Virus record (IMG/VR): IMGVR_UViG_3300049215_000818
Span: 1-23,825 of that record
DNA from: a virus
Reading direction: 5' to 3' (one strand)
DNA length: 23,825 nucleotides
Every line of letters begins with the position of its first letter. The stretch's first letter is position 1. Below the pieces are notes generated by a model. The model saw nothing but the letters and a program-made list of their open reading frames with translations, did not search any database and had not been told where the DNA came from. Made by a program: the position numbers and the translations under genes. This document shows positions 7,629-14,240 of the stretch, one piece after another.

Positions 7629-7974
7629 ACTTTCTCAACTCCGGCTTTATCTGGATGACCTTCATGGCGGAGATGACCTCTGGATCTGTGACCTTGCAAT
7701 TGTACCGAAGGCGGCGGGGATAGAGCATGGTGGGAAACCGATTTGCCTGAAATAGATAAGCTTTGCCGTCACGTGTGATGTCGAGAATCCCGTTGCAATT
7801 CTCCGAAATCAAACCATGGGCAAGAAGTTCATCAGCGGCCTTGTTCGAAAAGCAGTAACCCACGTCGTCCATGCTCCACTGCCATCCGGTTTTATCTCGG
7901 TTCCTGGCGAATTCATGATTGAAGGTCATGACCAACAATTTCATTAGCCTGGGCAGAAATTCGCGCGACTTCAA
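7618..7974 (-). CDS. Hypothetical protein, possible winged helix
   Basis: An unrecognised 118-aa protein. Residues about 40-75 (CFSNKAADELLAHGLI, then ILDITRDGKAYL) look like the recognition helix and wing of a winged-helix domain, so DNA binding is a reasonable guess. The start is awkward. The best ribosome site (GGAGG, 7989-7993) is seven bases from ATG 7981, but that ATG is in another frame and encodes only 22 codons. In this frame the first starts are TTG 7974, 14 bases from GGAGG, and ATG 7944 with a weak site. Either the TTG is used, or the 22-codon frame is a leader, or there is a frameshift near 7975-7980. The 3' end overlaps the DUF3223 start. Confidence 0.55.
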   Translation of the reverse strand: MKSREFLPRLMKLLVMTFNHEFARNRDKTGWQWSMDDVGYCFSNKAADELLAHGLISENCNGILDITRDGKAYLFQANRFPTMLYPRRLRYNCKVTDPEVISAMKVIQIKPELRKFVG

Positions 7975-8007
7975 ACAACATCTGATTTCCTCCGTAAGTA
8001 TGTATTA

Positions 8008-8577
8008 TTATATCTCATCTTGATCAGCAATCCAAGACTCTCTTTCAGCAAGATAAGACTTCCTGAGTTCCGTGACTTGAATAATTTTGCCCGGGAGATT
8101 TCTGGCGTGATATCTGGCGGTTTTCAACGTTTGTTCCATCTCGTGCAGCGTATCTAAGATTTCCTTGACCGATGGCATGAAGGCTGAATTCCTCATCAGA
8201 TGGACAAAGCTCATGTACAAGGCACCCGAACTGGGCAATGCGTCCACGACCATATCCGCCCTCGATTTTACCAACAATTTCTCGGTGGTCCTATCTTTCG
8301 AGGATCCTGGCCAACCAACCACCATCTGCTGGGCGAAAAGAAGTATGTGTTTCTTTTTGGCCGGCTGTAACGCTGCGTCCAGACTCTCCCTAATCATGTC
8401 GATCTGGAGCAAAAGAGACTCGGCATTTGCAATGGAACCTTCGAAATCATCGTCGCGGTAACCTGAGAGCCCGAGTGAGATGTCGCGCAGTGTTCCGGCC
8501 ATGATCTGGAGCTTCCGACCTGGGGATAGGTCATCCTGGGTTACGGTATCGTCCTTGACTGTTGTTATATCCTGCAT
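8008..8577 (-). CDS. Hypothetical protein, mostly helical, 189 aa
   Basis: I recognise no family. The ATG at 8577 has AGGAGG about 11 bases upstream, inside the 19-bp gap after the replication initiator stop, so the two genes are probably co-transcribed. The protein is predominantly helical (for example LSPGRKLQIMAGTLRDISLGL and the C-terminal ILDTLHEMEQTLKTARYHAR), with no signal peptide or membrane span and no catalytic motif. Its place straight after the initiator is where phages put helicase loaders or other replication accessory proteins. That is a context guess without sequence support. Confidence 0.6.
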   Translation of the reverse strand: MQDITTVKDDTVTQDDLSPGRKLQIMAGTLRDISLGLSGYRDDDFEGSIANAESLLLQIDMIRESLDAALQPAKKKHILLFAQQMVVGWPGSSKDRTTEKLLVKSRADMVVDALPSSGALYMSFVHLMRNSAFMPSVKEILDTLHEMEQTLKTARYHARNLPGKIIQVTELRKSYLAERESWIADQDEI

Positions 8578-8596
8578 TCTAGTGGTTTCCTCCTGT

Positions 8597-9718
8597 TTAT
8601 CTGTTGATCATTTCCCGGTATAGCTCACTCATATAATCGTCTGTGACATCTGTGTTGTTGTCCTCGACGGGGTTTCCTACCTCGTCGATCGTGACTCCAA
8701 CCAATTGCATTCTCCAGGTTCCTTCCTGTAGCCATCGCAAGGGATTCTTGAGATATTTGTTATCCCCGACCTTCTGACGATACCTATTAGCCGCAAACAA
8801 GATCGCGGCTGGGTCAGTCCCTTCCGATATCAGCTTGGAGAGTTCCCTGCGAATGGCGATCTCGTTCCAAGAATGGCGATAGTGGGAAAGGTAGACCTGG
8901 TGGAATTGGTGGAAGAAGGAATCCAGGGTGGGGGGCGGCACACCAGCAACGTCAGGTTTGTACGGGACCACATGTCGCGAACCAACTGAACTTGTGTTCG
9001 GGGCCGGTGGGATTCCTGGAGAACTGAAAAGGCGACCAGATGGATGACTGTGGAATGAGTCTCCAGCGGGAAGGTGATCAGATGGATGACTGTGGAATGA
9101 GTCTCCAGCGGGAAGGTGATCAGATGGATGACTGTGGAATGAGTCTCCAGAGTTCAGTTGGATGCAGTGTCGCTCCGGGTCAGAAACTTCGCCTTGGTGG
9201 TTCACACTCTCACTCCCCGGGGTCTGTTCTACTCTCCGGGTTCTTATATACGGATTCTTATATACGGTATTGCCCGGTGTATGGACCGGGGTCAACCCGG
9301 TGTGCAGACCGGGGTCAAATGTATCTCCACGCCGGGGTGATGATGGCGCACAGACCGGGGTCAAATGGACATGCACACCGGGGTCCATCCCGGCCTGCAC
9401 ACCGGGGTCAGAGTCCGCCGGCAATCTAATTCGATACGTGTTACTCCTGTTCCTATTCCCAGGCCCACGTTGTCTGAACAATTCCAGATATCCACATTTC
9501 TCCAGGAGCTCCCGTGCTCGTTCAACACTCCTCACGTTGGCCTTCAGGTCTCCCGCCAGGGTTTCCACCGATGGCCATGCACTTTGCTTTTCACTGTTGA
9601 GATAGTGGCACACAATCCTGGTGAGGAGCGCGAATGGTAATTTTCCGGTAATTCGTTCGTCAATCGAGATTCTATCCAGGACCTTGAACTTGAAGCTGGC
9701 AAATTGCTTGCTGTCCAT
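8597..9718 (-). CDS. Winged-helix replication initiator (lambda O-like)
   Basis: The N-terminal 95 residues form a helix-turn-helix domain typical of phage and plasmid initiators (SAWPSVETLAGDLKANVRSV followed by ERARELLEKCGYLEL). The C-terminal 90 residues (FFHQFHQVYLSHYRHSWNE to YLKNPLRWLQEGTWRM) resemble the DnaD/replisome-organiser tail that contacts the helicase loader. A long linker joins them, rich in PGV/TPV motifs and holding a perfect 14-residue tandem repeat (GDSFHSHPSDHLPA). This is the plan of lambda O and similar proteins, whose genes contain their own origin, and the linker DNA here has that look. ATG 9718 is preferred over ATG 9733 because GGGA lies 11 bases upstream of it. 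It heads an operon with the 189-aa gene. Confidence 0.75.
   Translation of the reverse strand: MDSKQFASFKFKVLDRISIDERITGKLPFALLTRIVCHYLNSEKQSAWPSVETLAGDLKANVRSVERARELLEKCGYLELFRQRGPGNRNRSNTYRIRLPADSDPGVQAGMDPGVHVHLTPVCAPSSPRRGDTFDPGLHTGLTPVHTPGNTVYKNPYIRTRRVEQTPGSESVNHQGEVSDPERHCIQLNSGDSFHSHPSDHLPAGDSFHSHPSDHLPAGDSFHSHPSGRLFSSPGIPPAPNTSSVGSRHVVPYKPDVAGVPPPTLDSFFHQFHQVYLSHYRHSWNEIAIRRELSKLISEGTDPAAILFAANRYRQKVGDNKYLKNPLRWLQEGTWRMQLVGVTIDEVGNPVEDNNTDVTDDYMSELYREMINR
9037..9150. repeat. 42-bp perfect tandem repeat, 2.7 copies
   Basis: Units run 9037-9078, 9079-9120 and 9121-9150 (partial) with no mismatches. The unit is a multiple of three and inserts 14 residues per copy into the initiator linker, so it is tolerated in frame. 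Perfect identity points to recent slippage or duplication, and copy number probably varies between relatives. Confidence 0.95.
9241..9409. other. Candidate replication origin: iterons plus AT-rich repeats
   Basis: ACCGGGGTC occurs at 9285, 9308, 9354, 9377 and 9401, with a two-mismatch copy (GCCGGGGTG) at 9331. Spacing is 23, 23, 23, 23 and 24 bp. A partly conserved TGCAC or TGCAG precedes most copies. Beside them at 9241-9254 and 9255-9268 lies a tandem AT-rich 14-mer, TTCTTATATACGG plus one variable base. Neither 23 nor 14 is a multiple of three, so the repeats are read in different codon frames and the conservation is in the DNA, not the protein. Iterons next to an AT-rich unwinding element inside the initiator gene is the layout of the phage lambda origin. 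Confidence 0.7.
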
Positions 9719-9812
9719 TCTCGTTATTCCCATCCTTTTTCAATAAATAATCGTGACACTAGACTTCTATCCTATCTGGGTTTGGTGTCTTGTTGTTCGC
9801 TTGGTTCGACAA

Positions 9813-9848
9813 GGCGGCATTCCCATCATCGGGGTGCCGCCTTTTTTT
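9813..9848 (+). terminator. Terminator hairpin with seven T
   Basis: GGCGGCA (9813-9819) pairs with TGCCGCC (9835-9841), with an inner CCC/GGGG pairing, followed by seven T at 9842-9848. It is read on the plus strand, although no plus-strand gene precedes it closely. It would stop transcription running from the left into the RHH gene. On the minus strand the hairpin directly follows the RHH stop but lacks a good T-tract. Confidence 0.65.
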
Positions 9849-10011
9849 ATTTCCCATTGTCCAATCGCAGGCACGGCTTCTCTGGCATCACCGTCTTCCT
9901 GATGATTTGCCTACAAAGTTCGGCGGCCGTGGTTCCGTACTTTTCCGCCAATTCAAACAATGCCTTCTTTTCCTGCTCGGTTATTCGTATGTTATATCTG
10001 ATATCGTCCAT
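9847..10011 (-). CDS. Ribbon-helix-helix (CopG/Arc-type) regulator
   Basis: A 54-aa protein, too short for many gene finders. It starts with an alternating strand (DIRYNIRIT) followed by two helices (EQEKKALFELAEKYG, then TTAAELCRQIIRKTV), the plan of CopG/Arc repressors, which bind DNA as dimers through the strand. ATG 10011 has AAGGAG seven bases upstream. It is divergent from the small gene at 10,113, and the 101 bp between them contains a palindrome, so it probably controls itself and its neighbour. The last residues overlap the T-tract of the hairpin behind it. It may control copy number or lysogeny; the sequence does not decide. Confidence 0.72.
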   Translation of the reverse strand: MDDIRYNIRITEQEKKALFELAEKYGTTAAELCRQIIRKTVMPEKPCLRLDNGK

Positions 10012-10042
10012 GTCTGTTCTCCTTCTGGATATTTATCGGGCA

Positions 10043-10051
10043 GACAGTGTC
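10043..10051. promoter_or_regulatory. Candidate operator GACAGTGTC
   Basis: A perfect 4-1-4 palindrome lies between the divergent RHH gene and the gene at 10,113, in the place where an RHH dimer would bind. It is short enough to occur by chance. Confidence 0.3.
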
Positions 10052-10077
10052 ATCTTCCAGGGAGACACATGAAATGT

Positions 10078-10106
10078 TTGTAATGTTTGTGTGATTCGGA
10101 TAAAAT
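10078..10106 (+). promoter_or_regulatory. Promoter for leaderless small gene
   Basis: TTGTAA (10078-10083), a 17-bp spacer, and TAAAAT (10101-10106). The ATG of the next gene lies six bases past the -10 box, so the start codon should coincide with the transcript start. There is no ribosome site between them. Two copies of ATGTTTGT overlap the -35 region. Confidence 0.5.
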
Positions 10107-10112
10107 ATCCTA

Positions 10113-10316
10113 ATGGCACCAAGACCCAGAAAGCCCCAAGACAAATCCCACACTGAAATTCGACGGGAGACCTTGAGCAGGAAATACCCAGGAGATATTT
10201 CAGAACTGATTATCCTGGCACGCAACGTAGACCCCAGCAAAATCGTCAAGCTCCCACCGGCCTCCTATGATCCAAGTCTGGGGCTGGATGAGAAGTCTGA
10301 TTACAAGTCGGGATAA
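10113..10316 (+). CDS. Small hypothetical protein, leaderless
   Basis: An unrecognised, highly charged 67-aa protein with a basic, proline-rich N-terminus (PRPRKPQDK). It has no ribosome binding site; its ATG sits where the transcript from the promoter at 10078-10106 should begin, so translation is probably leaderless. It is divergent from the RHH gene and convergent with the methyltransferase gene. Divergence from a repressor hints at a regulated small effector such as an antirepressor or toxin, but nothing in the protein itself supports a function. Existence of the gene is supported mainly by the promoter. Confidence 0.45.
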   Translation: MAPRPRKPQDKSHTEIRRETLSRKYPGDISELIILARNVDPSKIVKLPPASYDPSLGLDEKSDYKSG

Positions 10317-10379
10317 ACGGGCGAGATCCTTCCCCAGTCCCAGGAAATGCTTCACGATTTCAAACAGCGAAACAATCGT

Positions 10380-11498
10380 CTATCTGGAATTCCGAAACTC
10401 CTCGATTCTCTGTGATGCTCGTCTGGCAACTTTCCGGTCAATTTCAAACCCCACCCATTTCCTTCCCAGTTTTTCCGCCGCAACCAATGTCGTGCCACCC
10501 CCACAGAAGAAATCGACCACCGTCCCGCCTTTTCCAGTCAGATGCTTGATGAAATATTCTGCATCGCTCTGGGCTTTCCCGTAAGGGTGCCACTTCTTCT
10601 CGGCTTTCCTGCTAACAACGGCGGAATCAATCAACTTCTGAGGATCCCCACGGTGCCCCTTGACGTACCATAGCATGGGCAGGTGTTTGCAGACGACACC
10701 ATGTTTCCTCAGTATGGCATATCGTCCGGTTTCGAAGACCGTGGCGAGTGTCATGAAATACTGGAGGTGGGTTCCCATCATCTTGATCACATCGGGCAAT
10801 ATGACATGACCGACGTAGAACACCAGACTTCCCCCATCGACCAGGATTCGAGCTGATTCCTTCTCCAGGTCCAAAATTGATTGGAGTGATTCCATGTTAT
10901 AGAGCGGATCTGTCATGACCAAGGGGACGGAATTGGGGCGAATTATCTGGGGTGACAATTCCCGAAAATCCCCGACATGGATATGAGAATCGACCCTGAT
11001 CCCGTTCCCCCCGTACAAAGTTTCTTGCTTTTCCCTTCTCCGATGCTCACGTTCCCCACTCTTGTCTGCGTAAAGGATTTTGCTGATCACTGGCTCGACA
11101 ACTTTCTTCTGGAACTCCCCATCTGGCATTCTCCACCAATTTTGCCAGACGGATGAATTGTTTCGGCTGATTCCCAGATGCTTGAGCGTTTTCGATAATG
11201 TACTTTCATCGGACGTTTTTCGGGGGCGACCTCTCCTTGCCAGTGCACCCAGTCGCTTCAACCTGATAATCACTCCCCCGAACTCCCGTCTCATCCACGT
11301 CCTGGCTTTTGCGATTTCTACCAGTCGAGATGTATCCCCGAGACTTTTGGCGTACTTTTCCAATCGCGCAAGTTCGCTTTCAAATTCAACATGGAAATCT
11401 TTCAGGTCATCCAAATTCGTTATCCTGGAAATTTCCCGATGGAGAGAGTTCAGGGACGGGATGTTGTTCTGGGGAGATATGGCAGGCAGGGTTTCCAC
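10380..11498 (-). CDS. Orphan N4/N6 DNA methyltransferase, altered motif IV
   Basis: A 372-aa protein. The first 150 residues are helical with a GRPRK patch and a segment (LGISRNNSSVWQNWWRMPD) found before the catalytic domain in phage methyltransferases. The catalytic domain has motif IV at 196-200 and motif I (DFFCGGGTT, 329-337) after it, followed by KWVGFEID. That order is the beta class, which methylates adenine N6 or cytosine N4 using S-adenosylmethionine. Motif IV reads TDPLY, where the family has DPPY, so the second proline, next to the base-flipping aromatic residue, is replaced. Activity may be reduced or retained. No restriction enzyme is adjacent, so it is an orphan, usually used for self-protection. 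Confidence 0.82.
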   Translation of the reverse strand: METLPAISPQNNIPSLNSLHREISRITNLDDLKDFHVEFESELARLEKYAKSLGDTSRLVEIAKARTWMRREFGGVIIRLKRLGALARRGRPRKTSDESTLSKTLKHLGISRNNSSVWQNWWRMPDGEFQKKVVEPVISKILYADKSGEREHRRREKQETLYGGNGIRVDSHIHVGDFRELSPQIIRPNSVPLVMTDPLYNMESLQSILDLEKESARILVDGGSLVFYVGHVILPDVIKMMGTHLQYFMTLATVFETGRYAILRKHGVVCKHLPMLWYVKGHRGDPQKLIDSAVVSRKAEKKWHPYGKAQSDAEYFIKHLTGKGGTVVDFFCGGGTTLVAAEKLGRKWVGFEIDRKVARRASQRIEEFRNSR

Positions 11499-11658
11499 GG
11501 TCTAATTCCCAGGATTTTGATTGGTGGTTCGATGGCTGTAGCAACTGGTCAGGCTCCGGTCAAACTGAGGATAAGATCCCGTTCCAGCTTGCACTTTCAA
11601 TTCTGCCACCGGGGCATTAGATCTCCCCCGAACCATCCACGCACACACACGACTGACC

Positions 11659-11853
11659 ATGGACAACAATTCTGAAAACAAACTGGCCTACTCAATCAAG
11701 GAAGTGATGGAACTCACCGGGCTGGGACGTTCCACGATTTACAGGGCCATCGACCATGGACAACTGAAAGTCAGGAAATGCGGGCGACGGACACTTGTTC
11801 TCGCCACGGATCTCAACACGTTCCTGGACGGTTTGGAGTGTTCCAGCCCATAA
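11659..11853 (+). CDS. AlpA-like excisionase / MerR-type HTH
   Basis: A 64-aa protein with one winged helix-turn-helix: YSIKEVMELTGLGRSTIYRAI followed by VRKCGRRTLVLATDLNTFL. This is the size and pattern of AlpA/Xis-type excisionase-family proteins that bend attachment-site DNA and steer integrases toward excision. It is the last gene of the element, 60 bp before the broken capsid gene, where an excisionase would be found if the right attachment site is at about 11,860-11,940. No clear ribosome site precedes ATG 11659. It could also regulate transcription. Family confident, role inferred. Confidence 0.8.
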   Translation: MDNNSENKLAYSIKEVMELTGLGRSTIYRAIDHGQLKVRKCGRRTLVLATDLNTFLDGLECSSP

Positions 11854-11945
11854 TCCGTGTCCCCATCGTGTCCCGGACCCCGAGTCTTGTCCGCGCATGA
11901 CACAGTCAAGTCTATGAATAGGCTTCGATTTCCAGTTTTTGTGAG
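11854..11945. other. Right junction of element, candidate attachment site
   Basis: Gene content, strand and base composition all change here. CGTGTCCC is repeated at 11856-11863 and 11867-11874, 11 bp apart, like recombinase or excisionase arm sites. Capsid-family sequence on the minus strand is recognisable down to about 11,940 and then becomes unrelated residues ending in a stop at 11912-11914. The other attachment copy would be outside the window, so no core can be defined. A misassembly could give the same picture. Confidence 0.5.
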
Positions 11946-12280
11946 ATCTGACGGTTCATGACCTTGACCGTCGTCATCTGCATGATGCGGCGGCCGTCGC
12001 CTTGAGACCCGAAGATGTTGAACTCGGTGCGCTGGGGCTTGTCGTGCCACTCGACCAGGGTGGCGGGGACCTGGTTGAGGGAATCGACGCGGGACGGGAT
12101 CATGCCGTTCACGCCGCGCGTGACGGCCATGGCACCGCCCGATCCGGCGACCAGGAACATCGCCTGGTTGCCCTTGATCACCGCCTCGGTGGTCGCAACG
12201 GTCCGCAGCCAGGACTGGCCCTGCTCGAACGCCGCGACGAATTCCTGGCGGTACTGGATCATGAATGCCGTATCGGCCAT
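11912..12280 (-). pseudogene. Podovirus-type major capsid protein, C-terminus lost
   Basis: The 122-aa product begins like the major capsid proteins of Bradyrhizobium podovirus-type prophages: ADTAFMIQYRQEFVAAFEQG, TTEAVIKGNQA, AVTRGVNGMIP, EWHD, then a QMTTVKVMNRQ block. Family members are about 300 aa or longer, and this copy stops just after NRQISQ with eight unrelated residues. AAGGA lies before ATG 12280. The position, downstream of the scaffold gene, is right for a capsid gene. The rest of the gene would be left of the element, outside the window. Without it this prophage cannot build heads while the element is present. Confidence 0.72.
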
Positions 12281-12342
12281 GGCATTGTCCTTTCAGTTCT
12301 GGCCGGTGGGCGTTCTGGTCCATCCTTCGGTTGACGGACGCG

Positions 12343-12386
12343 ACGTCACTTGCGGGTTGACCTTGCTCGGGGGGCCGCAGTGACGT
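12343..12386 (-). repeat. Strong hairpin between scaffold and capsid genes
   Basis: 12343-12355 and 12375-12386 pair over 12 bp with one bulged T and an 18-19 nt loop. It lies in the 297-bp gap before the capsid gene; no T-tract follows on the minus strand. It may stabilise the capsid mRNA or trim the transcript. Confidence 0.5.
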
Positions 12387-12489
12387 AGGTCCGGGCGTTG
12401 GATTGGCGTTTGGTGATCGGGGCCGCTGAGCGGGTTGACCGATCTGAAATCGACGAGGGTTTCCGCTTTCGGTCACCCGCAACCCGTCA

Positions 12490-12507
12490 GCCGCACGCGC
12501 GTGCGGC
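12490..12507. repeat. 18-bp perfect palindrome
   Basis: GCCGCACGCGCGTGCGGC is fully self-complementary and lies 71 bp after the scaffold stop, in the same gap as the hairpin above. It could be the base of a transcript hairpin or a dimer-binding site. The gap holds no gene. Confidence 0.6.
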
Positions 12508-12577
12508 TTGCTTACTCAAGCGTTCAACATCCAGCCCTTATCAGCAAGGCTGTTTCTCCCGCCTTCGCCGGCATCGG

Positions 12578-13555
12578 TTACGCGGCCTGACGGCCGCGCA
12601 TCTTCTCCTGCGCCTCGACGAGGTCACGAAATTCCTTCTGCAGGTCGGCCGCCCTCGGTCCCTGCCAGTAGTCGGAGCGATAGTCGCCCATCATCTTCTG
12701 GATCTCGGCCATGCGGCCCTCGATGCCTTTGGCTGAGAGATCGCCGCCGGCGGGCAGCACGGTTGCGGCAGGGTTCAATTCGCGGGCCAGATGGACGAGC
12801 GCGCGCAGTACGCCCGGATTGTCCCCGATGCGGGAGCCATCGGCCATGCGCCCGGCGAGCAGGCTGTCCGCTACGCCCTGCGGGAACAGCGCCAGCATGT
12901 TCTGCATGGCGTTGAGGTTCGCCTGGAACTGCTGCGGGCCCCATTCCTTGCCCAGCTCGATGAGAGCCGTCTGCCTGAAAGCCTCGTCGCGCTCGATCTG
13001 CTGGGCCTGCCGCGCGTCCTGCTGCTCGTTATACCAGGCGACAGCCTGGTTGAACTGATCGCCGGTCCAATTGTTCTTGAACGCAGTGTCAGCGAATGCC
13101 TCGAGCATGTCCCGGTCGGCTTCGCCCGGCACCACGCCGTTCGGCAACGCCAGCCCCTTCACGAACGCCTCGGCACTATCGGGCAGCCCCTGCTCCTTGC
13201 GCCACGCGGCGGCCTGCTCGGGACTCGCCTCCTTGGCCAGCGGCTTGGGCGGAGCCTTGAGCTCGCCTGATGAGACACGTCGCTCGAGCTCGCGATACGA
13301 TTTGAACACGTCGGCCGGCGCCTGGAACCGCTCGAGCCGTTTGAGGGCATCGGCGTCATCACCGGCGAACCTGGCGCGCCAGTCCTGCGGCCAGTCCGAA
13401 GTCGGCATGCCAGCCTTACCCGGATCGACGGCACCGCCAGCGATGCCCCGATCAAGTCGGGGAACCGCAGACGGATCGGGCGCAGAAGGCGCCGACGCAG
13501 GCGGCGGAGCAGGATACGATGTCGGGACGGTCGACGGCGTAGAAGCTTCGGTCAT
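12578..13555 (-). CDS. Phage scaffold protein
   Basis: A 325-aa protein that would act as internal scaffold for prohead assembly. The order is typical of podovirus scaffolds: a proline/alanine-rich N-terminus (about 1-55), a WRARFAGDDADALKRLERF segment, FKSYRELERRVSSGEL, the PDSAEAFVKGLALPNG stretch, and a long helical charged C-terminal half. It sits between the portal block and the capsid gene, which supports the call. ATG 13555 has GAGG six bases upstream. It ends in glutamine/arginine-rich helix, as the capsid-binding ends of scaffolds do. No protease domain is visible. Confidence 0.75.
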   Translation of the reverse strand: MTEASTPSTVPTSYPAPPPASAPSAPDPSAVPRLDRGIAGGAVDPGKAGMPTSDWPQDWRARFAGDDADALKRLERFQAPADVFKSYRELERRVSSGELKAPPKPLAKEASPEQAAAWRKEQGLPDSAEAFVKGLALPNGVVPGEADRDMLEAFADTAFKNNWTGDQFNQAVAWYNEQQDARQAQQIERDEAFRQTALIELGKEWGPQQFQANLNAMQNMLALFPQGVADSLLAGRMADGSRIGDNPGVLRALVHLARELNPAATVLPAGGDLSAKGIEGRMAEIQKMMGDYRSDYWQGPRAADLQKEFRDLVEAQEKMRGRQAA

Positions 13556-13567
13556 GTGTACCTCGTC

Positions 13568-13777
13568 TCAGGACCGCTCGTCGATCCGGACCGCACAGGC
13601 GGCGACGATGCCGTGCGCGCCGTCCGCGCCTTCGACCTTCGACATGCCGCCGGCGATAAAAGCCTGCGCGTCTTCCCAACATTTCTCGATCGAGGCCTCG
13701 GGCATCGTGCGCTGCATGTTCGGCCGGTCAGGTGGCGTGATGATAGTGAGGATCAAGACTATGGCAGGAATGGTCAT
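13568..13777 (-). CDS. Small exported protein with two cysteines
   Basis: A 69-aa protein. The ATG at 13777 is chosen because GAGGGG lies six bases upstream; the frame is open farther upstream but without a good start. Residues 1-13 (TIPAIVLILTII) are hydrophobic like a short signal or membrane anchor. Two cysteines (residues 33 and 61) could form a disulphide, a layout common in small rhizobial prophage proteins. It lies 12 bp before the scaffold start, in the same operon. Function unknown. Confidence 0.55.
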   Translation of the reverse strand: MTIPAIVLILTIITPPDRPNMQRTMPEASIEKCWEDAQAFIAGGMSKVEGADGAHGIVAACAVRIDERS

Positions 13778-13931
13778 TGATTTCCCCTCGGTTGCCTTCA
13801 TTTGCGCGCTCGGCGCGCCAACTGACGCTTGACCCGATGACGGCGCCCGGCGCGCCACGGCAGGATCTTGCGAGATCGCCTGCTGGCCGCGTCGAGCTCG
13901 TGGCCGGTCCTGAGCGTCTCGCGATGGCCCA

Positions 13932-14240
13932 TCACTCCGATGGCTCCCTGACGATCGCAGCGCCGTCCGGACCACGCCTGACGAACTGCTCCGGCACCGG
14001 CAGCAGATAGTAGCCGATCTCGTTGCCGACCCAGCGCTTGCCCTCGGCGAACGCGGTCGCCCGGTCTCCACCGGGACCGGGCCAGAAGCTCATGCGACCG
14101 GTCTCGCAGATGTGCCGGATGATGAAATCGAGCGCATATTGCTGCTGGCCTTCGCTCGCGATGCCCTTGCGAAGAGCCTGCAGTGCATAGGCGGCCTGCG
14201 CATCATACGGACTCCGCTGCCACGGACCGGCGCGCTTCAC
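13932..14240 (-). CDS. Bbp19-like phage protein
   Basis: A 102-aa protein resembling Bbp19 of Bordetella phage BPP-1, found next to portal genes in many podoviruses. The family pattern of a short helical start, an aromatic turn, and TAFAEGKRWVGNEI (family: T-A-F-x-E-G-x-R-x-V-G) is visible at about residues 61-76. Its ATG overlaps the portal stop (TGATG at 14237-14240), so the two are co-translated. Its molecular role is not established. After it comes a 154-bp stretch without an obvious gene before the small exported protein. Confidence 0.65.
   Translation of the reverse strand: MKRAGPWQRSPYDAQAAYALQALRKGIASEGQQQYALDFIIRHICETGRMSFWPGPGGDRATAFAEGKRWVGNEIGYYLLPVPEQFVRRGPDGAAIVREPSE

Noticed and set aside
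9040-9605. Several plus-strand frames across the initiator repeats
   Set aside because: They are antisense readings of the tandem repeats in the initiator gene.
11739-12482. 247-codon minus-strand frame across the junction
   Set aside because: It overlaps the capsid fragment in another frame and has the arginine/proline-rich composition of an out-of-frame GC-rich reading.
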